A stretch of DNA of 5,930 bases from Candidatus Heimdallarchaeota archaeon (GTDB lineage: Archaea > Asgardarchaeota > Heimdallarchaeia > Heimdallarchaeales > Heimdallarchaeaceae): positions 1 through 5,930 of the forward strand of contig JAGLTP010000264.1 of assembly GCA_023135215.1 (NCBI GenBank), read 5' to 3'. Position 1 is the first letter of the stretch. The number at the start of each line of letters is the position of its first letter. The notes beneath the pieces were generated by a model, which was not told the DNA's origin, did no database searches, and saw nothing but the letters and a program-made list of their open reading frames with translations. The translations under genes and the position numbers were made by a program. Positions 1 through 5,930 of this stretch are shown one piece after another.

Positions 1-1412
1 CATACGAGATACTAATAACAGCTTTAGACGTAACAGATGGAGTATCAACTAAAATTGAGATTCAATTTTTCAAGTTTGAAGAAAGCAAACAGTTAATTCA
101 TATTTTCTTAGAAATTGGAAAGAAAGAAGGAAACTTAACAATAGGTCCTGAAAGCGATCCCGAAGTAACTTATGAAGAAAACATTAGTATCATATTAAAT
201 CTAGACAATGATGTTGGTGATAATGAAACTATCATTCTTATAAATGTAAATGGTGTTGATGAGATTTACGATTTTATTGCACTACCTGATGGATTTTTCC
301 AGTTTAACTACAGTTCAAAAGAGTTGGGAGGTAAAGGTTCTTACTCTTTAGAAATTTACGTTGAATCTAATTTCTACAAGGCGAATAATACTTTTGATGT
401 CTTAGTAAATCCTTTGGAAGTACTAATTACTGTAGAGGTTTCAGAATTTGAAGTCATTGAAGGAGCTCAACTAGTAATTACTGGACAACTCACCCTCCTT
501 AACGGAACACCATTAAGATTGACTGAACTGAATATTACAATATATATTAAGAAAAAAGAAAATAGTAGATTTGTATATGCTTTCAATGAAACAGATTATG
601 ACGGAGGAACAGTAGTTATTCTAACAACTACGGATTATGGTGGTTATTTCCAAGAAGTTTTCCAAATGAGTGAAGAAATAGAATATGTTGATGTCGAAGC
701 AAGCTATGATGGCAGCAGTTTCTATGGAATCGCATCTTCAGAACTAGAAGCTCCTGTATATTCTATTCAACCACCAGGATTACCATCATGGTTATTATAC
801 ACAATAATTGGAGGAAGCTTAGTTCTTGCTCTAATAGTTTCAATCATAGTGTATAAAGTTACTAGAAGAAAACCATTTCTACAATTCCTGGAAGAAATAA
901 CAGATGAAGATGTCAATAACAATTATTCATTAGTCTCTCCAGGTGTAGTTTTATCAATTTTTGATCAAAGAAAAGGTCCTGTCCCTCTTGTAATGGATCA
1001 TAGTTTGAAAGTTGAAAAATATAGTCTCAGGTTAAGGATGGGTACTGAAAACTTCCTACTTAAAATCTCAGATCAAGCTTATAGTTCATTGGGTTTCGAA
1101 GAACATGATATTGGAAGAAGAGTAGGATCTATTGTCCTTCCAAGTGAAAAAATGGTTGGATGGGTGCATGGAATTCAGTTACCTAACAAAGCTGCTCGAG
1201 GAGGTTTCGAAAATCTTTCTTTAATCGTCTTAGCAGATACAGAATTTGGAAGTTATTTATTGAACTATCAGGAGTATCTTTATGATGAAGCTGATTTACT
1301 CAGCTCTGCATTAAAATCAAAGAAAGAACTAACTGAAGTAGATGATATTCTGATAAAAATAAGAAAGAAATCTGTTAGAATTATGCTAGCAGCACAAAGG
1401 ATGGAGGGTTAG
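1..1412 (+). CDS. C-terminal part of a large single-pass surface protein with Ig-like ectodomain and cytoplasmic longin-like domain (5' end outside window)
   Basis: The reading frame is open from the window edge (first full codon at base 3) to TAG at 1410-1412, giving 469 residues of a longer protein. A TTG at 324 could be read as a start, but coding character and homology to gene 2 continue upstream of it, so the gene begins outside the window. Residues 1-136 look like beta-rich Ig-like domains. Residues 137-257 form a further Ig-like domain with the pattern VIEGAQLVITG, then TTDYGG and ASYDG. A PPGLPSW hinge precedes a membrane helix at residues 264-284, followed by basic KVTRRK, which places the C-terminus in the cytoplasm. 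Residues about 314-469 form a mixed alpha/beta domain that suggests a longin fold. There is no cysteine in the visible part. The whole piece is a paralogue of the C-terminal third of the next gene; if the architectures match, about 1100 residues lie upstream. Function is unknown; a receptor or adhesin role is inference. Confidence 0.93.
   Translation, partial: YEILITALDVTDGVSTKIEIQFFKFEESKQLIHIFLEIGKKEGNLTIGPESDPEVTYEENISIILNLDNDVGDNETIILINVNGVDEIYDFIALPDGFFQFNYSSKELGGKGSYSLEIYVESNFYKANNTFDVLVNPLEVLITVEVSEFEVIEGAQLVITGQLTLLNGTPLRLTELNITIYIKKKENSRFVYAFNETDYDGGTVVILTTTDYGGYFQEVFQMSEEIEYVDVEASYDGSSFYGIASSELEAPVYSIQPPGLPSWLLYTIIGGSLVLALIVSIIVYKVTRRKPFLQFLEEITDEDVNNNYSLVSPGVVLSIFDQRKGPVPLVMDHSLKVEKYSLRLRMGTENFLLKISDQAYSSLGFEEHDIGRRVGSIVLPSEKMVGWVHGIQLPNKAARGGFENLSLIVLADTEFGSYLLNYQEYLYDEADLLSSALKSKKELTEVDDILIKIRKKSVRIMLAAQRMEG
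3..1154 (+). repeat. Paralogous segment, upstream copy (matches 4778-5929)
   Basis: The visible gene 1 protein aligns from its first residue to gene 2. The offset is 4775 bases at the start (TAC at 3 and 4778), at the hinge Trp (789 and 5564) and at the last shared Met (1152 and 5927), with small balancing indels between: for example, YSLxIYVES is offset by 4766. The match is at protein level; DNA identity is low in the ectodomain. This shows tandem duplication of the whole gene or of its 3' part. Confidence 0.9.
792..854 (+). other. Transmembrane helix of gene 1
   Basis: Residues 264-284 of the visible part (LLYTIIGGSLVLALIVSIIVY) form an uncharged hydrophobic helix after PPGLPSW and before KVTRRK. 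The basic stretch puts the following domain in the cytoplasm. Confidence 0.93.
942..1409 (+). other. Cytoplasmic longin-like domain of gene 1 (complete)
   Basis: Residues 314-469 read as: strand VVLSIFDQ, turn RKG, strand PVPLVMDH, variable loop, helix ENFLLKISDQAYSSLGF, strand VGSIVLP, strand MVGWVHGIQLP, basic loop, strand NLSLIVLAD, helix starting FGSYLLNYQEYLYDEADLL, helix ELTEVDDILIKIRKK to the end. This beta-beta-alpha-beta-beta-beta-alpha-alpha order is that of longin domains, the profilin-like fold of SNARE, TRAPP and adaptor subunits and of many Asgard proteins; roadblock domains are the nearest alternative. The assignment rests on predicted topology and the D-x-x-x-GP hairpin, not on a database match. 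No enzymatic motif is visible, which fits a binding module, for instance for small GTPases. It is joined to the membrane helix by about 29 acidic, partly helical residues. Confidence 0.5.
1403..1408 (+). promoter_or_regulatory. Shine-Dalgarno sequence for the downstream gene
   Basis: GGAGGG lies nine bases before the ATG at 1418 and inside the last codons of gene 1 (stop TAG at 1410-1412). It is close to the canonical GGAGGT and selects 1418 over the in-frame ATG at 1442. A ribosome site embedded in the upstream gene, with a 5-base gap, suggests co-transcription and perhaps translational coupling. No promoter or terminator could fit between the genes. Confidence 0.8.
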
Positions 1413-1417
1413 CGGAA

Positions 1418-1510
1418 ATGAAAAGTAACAAGCGGATCAAAATGAAGAGCAAGAGATATCAGTTGTTTAGTGCATTCTTGATTGTTTTATGCTTAAATTC
1501 ACTATTCTAT
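1418..1510 (+). other. N-terminal signal peptide or signal anchor of gene 2
   Basis: The first 13 residues carry seven Lys/Arg, followed by the hydrophobic run QLFSAFLIVLCLNSLF (residues 15-30) and then polar sequence. This is the layout of a Sec-type export signal, as expected for an exported protein. No clear A-X-A style cleavage site is visible, and Cys25 sits in IVLC, which is not a good lipobox. It may therefore be cleaved weakly around residues 28-35 or remain as an anchor. Confidence 0.8.
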
Positions 1511-4500
1511 AATCAAATTATGGATACTAATCTGAAAAATGATAAAAATGATTCAAAGATTTCAGCTGAGTTTCCAGAAAGCAATGACAAATCAAAAGAG
1601 AAATCAGAAAACGATCATCCTGTACAAAAATCTGAAACTCTTGGTGATTTCAAAACTTTTGCTTTCTTTCCAAGTGGTACGGGTTATATTTATGGAACAT
1701 CCAGGATAGGTGAATCATTAATAACTGATCCATCTGGTGAAGATCCTTACAGTAGAAGGAATGTCGTTGAATGGGTTCCTTATAATGATATCAAAGATGA
1801 TGGAACTCTCAACAAAGAATTCTACTGGAGAGCTCTTAGTTCAGTACCTTTGACATGGGCAAATAATACTGATTGGTTCTATTTAAGAGAACAAGGTTAT
1901 CCAAACGAACCTTCTAAGATATACAGTCCTGTTTTCACTGAAGATTATGAAATTTCTGGAAAAGTTCATTGGTGGTCTTATTTAGAAGTGAATAATTCTG
2001 CAGTTTTTTCTGAAGCTGTTACCATAGGTTATAGGGTGCTATTGTATCTCTTCAATCCTTCTGATCCACTCAATCCACAACTTATAGCTACTAGAACTCA
2101 AACCTATCCTATAAGTATGTGGAACGGATACAGAACATTTTCTGATGATATTGTTACAACTACGATTCCAGCAGGTTATAGATTAAGATGGGATATACAA
2201 TTACGATTTAGTTCGGTACCAACCACTGGATCTTTCCTTCAATACACTGGATATCCTTGGGGAGGAGTTCCAAGTTCAACAACTTGGACTATAAATGATG
2301 GTATCTATAGTAATACATATACAATAAATAATGCTACACGGATGACTGGGATTCAGCTTTATATGAGATCAAAGAAAACTCCAGATATCAATGTTTTTGG
2401 TGCTACAAATGATACTGTATATCAATCCGCTCCAGAGATGACAATAGATGTTACTGATGGATCAATAAGTAGATACCGATGGGATACCGGTGGATGGAAT
2501 TCTTTTGACAATCAAACTACTACAATCTTACCAAGTACCCATGGTTGGCATGATTTAGAAGTAGAAGCAACTGATCCCGTTTTTGGTAATACTAGAGTAG
2601 AATATTATCGTTTTGGGTATGATGCATCAACTACGAATCTTGTACTAAACACACCTGCTGATGGTTCTACGGTTGAAGGTGGAGCAATACTTGATTTCTC
2701 TGCGTACAATGTAGACACGGTTGAATATATGTGGGATAATAATGGAACGTGGTATCCATTAAGTAGCCCATACGATGTAACGAGTCCAGGATTCATCGGT
2801 TTACATAATATAACTCTGAAGACAACGGATTTCTATACAACCGAGAATTTCTTCTATCAATTTATTTTTGATTCAGAATATCCAACTGTTATTCTCTATA
2901 ATGTAATAAATGATTCAACATATGCTCCTAGCAAAGTTATTGAAGTTGATATTTATGATGATTTTGGTATCCAAAATGTTTACTATCATTGGGATTCTGG
3001 AGGAGATGTTTCATGGTCTCCAGCTCAAGGGAATATTTATCAAACAAATTTGCCAGCATCAGATGGTTATCATTATCTTTATGTTTCAGCTTATGATAAT
3101 TACAACCATTTAACGTCTTTGATGTATCGTTTTTACACTGATTCCAACGTATTTCTAGTTGAACTAGCTGAACTAAGGAATAATTCCTATTACTATGGTG
3201 GTGACGATGTTATTCTTAATGTACAGAGAAGCAATGGTACAATTCGTTATTCTTGGGATAATGGCACAGTAAAAGATGGTAGCATTATTAGTGGTCAGTT
3301 AACTCTTACAGGAACTGACGCGCTTCCCTTAACTGAAGGATTTCACAATTTAACAATCTACACATTTGACATAACAGATACTGCACAGAAAATATTCTTC
3401 AATTTCACTGTTGATCGAACAGCTCCGATAATAGACAATAGCATTCTAACCTATGACAACACAAGATGCAAACCTACAGATGATCCACTTAATTTCACAA
3501 TTACTGATAATTTTAATACTTTTGGAGATTTAATTGTACTAATTTCAATAGATGAAAAAGCTAACCAGACACTTAACTATCCATACCAATTACTTCTTTT
3601 ACCTTTCACTAATGGAGAAGGAGAGCATGAATTTTACTTATATGTCTTTGATCTTGCAGGAAATTTTGATGTTGTTTACATTACATTCTTCATTGATACA
3701 ATTGCACCAACAATCGAAATCAATATCCCTGATGAGGTTGATTTTACTTTAAAAGACGGTAATATTTATGTTCCATTCAATGCAACAGTTGAAGTTACGC
3801 TTACTGACGAAGATCCAATTTATTACTCCTATTACTCATGGAATGGTTCTCCACTTACAATGTTTACAGGAGATTTGTATCTAAATTATCCTGATGGTTC
3901 AGGATGGCTATATATATACGTAAATGACACTCTTGGAAACCCTGATTTTTATAATGAAACACTTATTATTGATACAGTTGCCCCCAATATTCTATCAATT
4001 TATGCTGAAAGCACAATAGTAAACGGATATACTGACTTTGATTTCAATGTAGAAGAAGACTATCCAGCAACTGTTGAATATGTCAAATATTATTGGGATG
4101 CACTGAAATATTGGTGGAAAGATGCCTTAACTACTGATTTTACACTAAATATGCTTCCGAATGCACATGAGTTTTACGACCATAATTCAACAGCGACTGT
4201 TGTAATTGAAACATCAGATGTTTTAGGAAACGTAGGAAATTACAGTTTCAGTTTTATTACAGATTTTGAAGCTCCAATACTGCAACTTTACTTAAATGAG
4301 AGTGGTGTTCTAACAGAATTGATAGATGGAGATACGAAGTATGTTACTGGCAATACACCCATCTGGTATAATAGCTCATCTAATCTAGATCTAAAAGAGT
4401 TCTGGTTTACTTGGGATGGTGTTGGTCGAACACGATTATTTGCCTCTGGCAATTGGACCTTCCCTGTGATAGCTGTTGATGGTAATCATACTTTACAAAT

Positions 4501-5930
4501 TGAATTAATAGATAATACAATTAGTGAACAAGCTAATATACTAATAGCAACCTTCAATATTATTGTATCTGATATATACTTCGAATATGTTGAACCTAAT
4601 GATATTGAATGGATTAATGATGTCAGTTCATTTAGAGTAAACTATTCAGACGTTATTTATTTCACGGTAAATGTAACAGATACTGTATTTAATATGGAGA
4701 TTGCTGACTTAAGCACTAGATCACACCAAGAGCTATATTATTTCAATATAGATATTATCAAAGTTGACAGTACGGTTTACAATTGTACGATTGTATGCTC
4801 TAATGTTACAAATGGTCTTGAGACCTATGTCGATTTCGAATTTTATACATTAGCTGGAGGAAGTAGAACAATACGAGTAAATCTCATAGTTGACAAAAAA
4901 GAAGGAGAATTATCTGTTCTAGATGAAAGTAGACTTACCGTATATTACAATGATAATGTTACAGTTTATCTAAATTTCAAAGATCATATTGGATCTGATT
5001 GGAATATTATCCTCCTAGAAGTAAATTCTATTTCAACACCTTTCTTTCAAGTAGATTCTTCTACTTTCGGGTTCAATTTCTCTACTTACGGCTATATCAA
5101 AGGTAATTATTCTTTAGATATCTATGTTGAGAGTAAATATAATTATGACAATACAGATGATAGTTTTATTCTTGAATTTGAGGTTTTACCTTTATTAATG
5201 ATCCTAGATATTCAGGTTTCAAACTTCACAGTTCTTGAAGGAACGCAACTTGCTATAACAGGTATTCTTTATTATGAAAATGGTACCGGTGTAGGTTTAG
5301 AAGAACTTCATTTCTATATTTATTCTTATAGCTATGATCAAACAACCGATGCTCAAGCTTCAATTCCAACAAATTATACTTCTTTTGTAATATTAAATAG
5401 GACAACAGATTTCTCAGGAGAAGCTACTGTATTATTCTCCATGTCACCAGATATAGATTATGTTATGATTTATGCTACTTATGATGGAGATAATTTCCGA
5501 GCAGCATCTAGTCTTGAATTAGAGGATAAAGTCATTCGAATCGTACCACCTGGACTCCCAAGTTGGATGCTCTACCTAATAATTGGTGGTAGTGTTCTAG
5601 TTGTTGTTCTGATAGCTTTTATAGTTTACAAAGTTACTCGACCCAAAGAATTCGAAGAATTAATATCTAAATTGGCTGACGAGGATATTGCTATGAACTT
5701 CTCAATTATGTCTCCTGGGACTGTGTTAACTATTTTCGATCAAAGGAAAGGTCCAACTCCTCTGTTAGAAGATCATTCACTCGAAATTGCAAGATATAAG
5801 AATAGAATGCAAATTGATGTTGAAAACTTCTTGCTCAAGATAGCTGATCAAGCTTATTCTTCACTAGGTTTTGAAGAACATGACCCCGGGAGAAGAACCG
5901 GTTCCATAGTTCTACCTAGAGAAAAGATGA
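1418..5930 (+). CDS. Giant multi-domain Ig-repeat surface protein with C-terminal membrane helix and longin-like cytoplasmic domain (3' end outside window)
   Basis: ATG at 1418 opens a frame with no stop through base 5930: 1504 complete codons, with about 85 more expected from comparison with gene 1. The start is supported by GGAGGG nine bases upstream; an in-frame ATG at 1442 is possible but has a poorer ribosome site. Order of parts: basic N-terminus and hydrophobic segment (residues 15-31); charged Lys/Asp/Ser linker (about 36-78); beta-sandwich domain (about 80-321); eight Ig-like repeats (322-1051) with recurrent YxWD and GxHxLxVxxxD patterns and DTxAP linkers; three juxtamembrane Ig-like domains (1052-1378); PPGLPSW hinge; membrane helix (1384-1404); basic KVTRPK; conserved cytoplasmic domain. 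I count about 37 N-X-S/T sequons outside the membrane and only four cysteines in all (25, 684, 1123, 1127). It follows gene 1 by 5 bases, so the two are probably one transcript. The build is that of a cell-surface adhesin or receptor. The ligand and the exact function cannot be read from the sequence. Confidence 0.95.
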   Translation, partial: MKSNKRIKMKSKRYQLFSAFLIVLCLNSLFYNQIMDTNLKNDKNDSKISAEFPESNDKSKEKSENDHPVQKSETLGDFKTFAFFPSGTGYIYGTSRIGESLITDPSGEDPYSRRNVVEWVPYNDIKDDGTLNKEFYWRALSSVPLTWANNTDWFYLREQGYPNEPSKIYSPVFTEDYEISGKVHWWSYLEVNNSAVFSEAVTIGYRVLLYLFNPSDPLNPQLIATRTQTYPISMWNGYRTFSDDIVTTTIPAGYRLRWDIQLRFSSVPTTGSFLQYTGYPWGGVPSSTTWTINDGIYSNTYTINNATRMTGIQLYMRSKKTPDINVFGATNDTVYQSAPEMTIDVTDGSISRYRWDTGGWNSFDNQTTTILPSTHGWHDLEVEATDPVFGNTRVEYYRFGYDASTTNLVLNTPADGSTVEGGAILDFSAYNVDTVEYMWDNNGTWYPLSSPYDVTSPGFIGLHNITLKTTDFYTTENFFYQFIFDSEYPTVILYNVINDSTYAPSKVIEVDIYDDFGIQNVYYHWDSGGDVSWSPAQGNIYQTNLPASDGYHYLYVSAYDNYNHLTSLMYRFYTDSNVFLVELAELRNNSYYYGGDDVILNVQRSNGTIRYSWDNGTVKDGSIISGQLTLTGTDALPLTEGFHNLTIYTFDITDTAQKIFFNFTVDRTAPIIDNSILTYDNTRCKPTDDPLNFTITDNFNTFGDLIVLISIDEKANQTLNYPYQLLLLPFTNGEGEHEFYLYVFDLAGNFDVVYITFFIDTIAPTIEINIPDEVDFTLKDGNIYVPFNATVEVTLTDEDPIYYSYYSWNGSPLTMFTGDLYLNYPDGSGWLYIYVNDTLGNPDFYNETLIIDTVAPNILSIYAESTIVNGYTDFDFNVEEDYPATVEYVKYYWDALKYWWKDALTTDFTLNMLPNAHEFYDHNSTATVVIETSDVLGNVGNYSFSFITDFEAPILQLYLNESGVLTELIDGDTKYVTGNTPIWYNSSSNLDLKEFWFTWDGVGRTRLFASGNWTFPVIAVDGNHTLQIELIDNTISEQANILIATFNIIVSDIYFEYVEPNDIEWINDVSSFRVNYSDVIYFTVNVTDTVFNMEIADLSTRSHQELYYFNIDIIKVDSTVYNCTIVCSNVTNGLETYVDFEFYTLAGGSRTIRVNLIVDKKEGELSVLDESRLTVYYNDNVTVYLNFKDHIGSDWNIILLEVNSISTPFFQVDSSTFGFNFSTYGYIKGNYSLDIYVESKYNYDNTDDSFILEFEVLPLLMILDIQVSNFTVLEGTQLAITGILYYENGTGVGLEELHFYIYSYSYDQTTDAQASIPTNYTSFVILNRTTDFSGEATVLFSMSPDIDYVMIYATYDGDNFRAASSLELEDKVIRIVPPGLPSWMLYLIIGGSVLVVVLIAFIVYKVTRPKEFEELISKLADEDIAMNFSIMSPGTVLTIFDQRKGPTPLLEDHSLEIARYKNRMQIDVENFLLKIADQAYSSLGFEEHDPGRRTGSIVLPREKM
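1655..2380 (+). other. N-terminal beta-sandwich domain of gene 2 (possible jelly-roll or carbohydrate-binding type)
   Basis: Residues about 80-321 are rich in Tyr, Trp and Phe and in short alternating strands, with no repeat signature. The central part runs YEISGKVHWWSYLEV, then IGYRVLLYLFNPSDP, then TTTIPAGYRLRWDIQLRF. A strand, a long loop and an IPAGxRLRxxI strand recall jelly-roll sandwiches found in surface and carbohydrate-binding proteins; this is pattern recognition only. The domain sits farthest from the membrane, where a ligand-binding head would be expected. Gene 1's equivalent region is outside the window. No catalytic motif was seen. Confidence 0.5.
2381..4570 (+). repeat. Eight tandem Ig-like (bacterial/archaeal Big-type) repeats in gene 2
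   Basis: Hand-set units: 2381-2629, 2630-2878, 2879-3148, 3149-3421, 3422-3703, 3704-3979, 3980-4270 and 4271-4570, that is 83, 83, 90, 91, 94, 92, 97 and 100 residues. Most share a mid-domain YxWD or W-D/N motif (YRWDTGG, YMWDNNG, YHWDSGG, YSWDNG, YSWNGS, YYWDAL, FTWDGV), then a G-x-H-x-L strand (GWHDLEVEATD, GLHNITLKTTD, GYHYLYVSAYD, GFHNLTIYTFD, GEHEFYLYVFD, GNHTLQIELID), and several end in D-x-x-AP linkers. Unit 5 lacks the Trp (LISIDEK instead). Unit 7 replaces the GxH strand with a longer His/Asn-rich loop. The fold is inferred from these patterns. Such arrays act as stalks or ligand-contact surfaces in adhesins. The repeats are diverged at DNA level, so they are not recent copies. Confidence 0.82.
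4571..5563 (+). other. Juxtamembrane Ig-like domains of gene 2, shared with gene 1
   Basis: Residues about 1052-1382 differ in pattern from the preceding repeats: the WD motif is absent. I read three beta-sandwich units: about 1052-1164 (with the pair Cys1123 and Cys1127), about 1165-1258 (ending near YSLDIYVESKY) and about 1259-1378. The last has NFTVLEGTQLAITGILYYENG, then TTDFSGEATVLF and ATYDGDNF, the usual form of archaeal and bacterial Ig-like domains that precede a membrane anchor. From base 4778 on, this region matches gene 1 from base 3, including shared VTNG/VTDG, KKEG, YSLxIYVES and EGxQLxITG elements. The PPGLPSW hinge follows. Confidence 0.75.
4778..5929 (+). repeat. Paralogous segment, downstream copy (matches 3-1154)
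   Basis: This is the gene 2 partner of the upstream segment. Conservation rises sharply at PPGLPSW (base 5546 onward) and is highest in the block ENFLLK...EKM near the window end. Codons in that block differ mostly at synonymous positions, which indicates an old duplication held by selection on the protein. Confidence 0.9.
5567..5629 (+). other. C-terminal transmembrane helix of gene 2
   Basis: Residues 1384-1404 (MLYLIIGGSVLVVVLIAFIVY) are uncharged and hydrophobic, about 21 long, flanked by PPGLPSW on the outside and KVTRPK on the inside. The positive-inside rule puts the C-terminus in the cytoplasm. The corresponding helix of gene 1 has the same length and a conserved IIGGS core. Confidence 0.93.
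5717..5930 (+). other. Cytoplasmic longin-like domain of gene 2 (truncated by window edge)
   Basis: Residues 1434-1504 are the first half of the domain described for gene 1: TVLTIFDQRKGPTPLL (strand-turn-strand), then ENFLLKIADQAYSSLGF (amphipathic helix), then RRTGSIVLPREKM (strand). Aligned without gaps to gene 1 from the membrane-proximal Trp, 75 of 122 residues are identical by hand count. The remaining strands and two C-terminal helices should lie just past the window. Confidence 0.55.

Noticed and set aside
324..1412. A 362-codon gene starting at TTG 324
   Set aside because: The same frame is open and protein-like back to base 3, and that upstream part aligns to gene 2, so the TTG is an internal leucine.
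1442..1444. Alternative start ATG for gene 2
   Set aside because: It would still give a signal segment, but the GGAGGG at 1403-1408 is correctly spaced for 1418 and too far for 1442.
1478..1492. Lipoprotein signal with Cys25
   Set aside because: The residues before Cys25 are IVL, not the small residue required at position -1 of a lipobox, and the protein has its own C-terminal membrane helix.
2605..2796. A 63-codon open frame on the minus strand
   Set aside because: It lies inside the gene 2 Ig-repeat array, has no ribosome site that I can see, and its protein resembles no known pattern. The plus frame explains the sequence.
2910..3113. A 67-codon plus-strand open frame rich in Met, Ile and Leu
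   Set aside because: It is an out-of-frame shadow of repeats 3 and 4 of gene 2. The apparent hydrophobicity comes from A+T-rich codons.
3552..3752. A 66-codon plus-strand open frame
   Set aside because: It is an out-of-frame shadow of repeats 5 and 6 of gene 2.
2381..4570. Cadherin-like calcium-binding repeats
   Set aside because: The repeats lack the DxNDN and LDRE motifs of cadherins; the GxHxLxVxxxD and DTxAP patterns fit prokaryotic Ig-like domains better.

Overview
The window is A+T-rich DNA that codes almost wall to wall on the plus strand. It holds two large, tandem, co-oriented genes separated by only 5 bases; both run off the window. Gene 1 lacks its 5' end (first whole codon at base 3, stop TAG at 1410-1412). 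Gene 2 starts with ATG at 1418 and stays open to the last base, giving at least 1504 codons without a stop. Many arginines are AGA/AGG, ATA isoleucine codons are common, a Shine-Dalgarno sequence lies between the genes, and the products are giant single-pass surface proteins rich in N-X-S/T sequons. This points to an archaeon. The cytoplasmic domain looks like a longin-type fold, which makes an Asgard-group archaeon the best guess, but that is inference from style and not a database match.

Layout: bases 1-1412 encode the C-terminal 469 residues of gene 1: two or so Ig-like beta-sandwich domains, a Pro-rich hinge, one membrane helix and a cytoplasmic domain of about 185 residues. Bases 1418-5930 encode gene 2: an N-terminal signal or anchor segment, a charged linker, a beta-sandwich domain (residues about 80-321), eight tandem Ig-like repeats (about 322-1051), three juxtamembrane Ig-like domains (about 1052-1378), the same hinge and membrane helix (1384-1404), and the first 100 residues of the same cytoplasmic domain. 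By comparison with gene 1, about 85 residues are missing past the window edge.

The two genes are paralogues. Bases 3-1154 of gene 1 correspond to 4778-5929 of gene 2 with a constant end-to-end offset of 4775 bases and small compensating indels between. The membrane and cytoplasmic part is about 61% identical (75 of 122 residues, ungapped, counted by hand). The outer domains are clearly more diverged. This is the pattern of a receptor or adhesin family with variable outside and conserved inside. The most interesting feature is the cytoplasmic module, whose predicted strand and helix order (beta-beta-alpha-beta-beta-beta-alpha-alpha) matches longin domains. Those domains work with small GTPases and vesicle traffic in eukaryotes and are expanded in Asgard archaea. 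No RNA genes, mobile elements, CRISPR arrays, promoters or terminators were seen.
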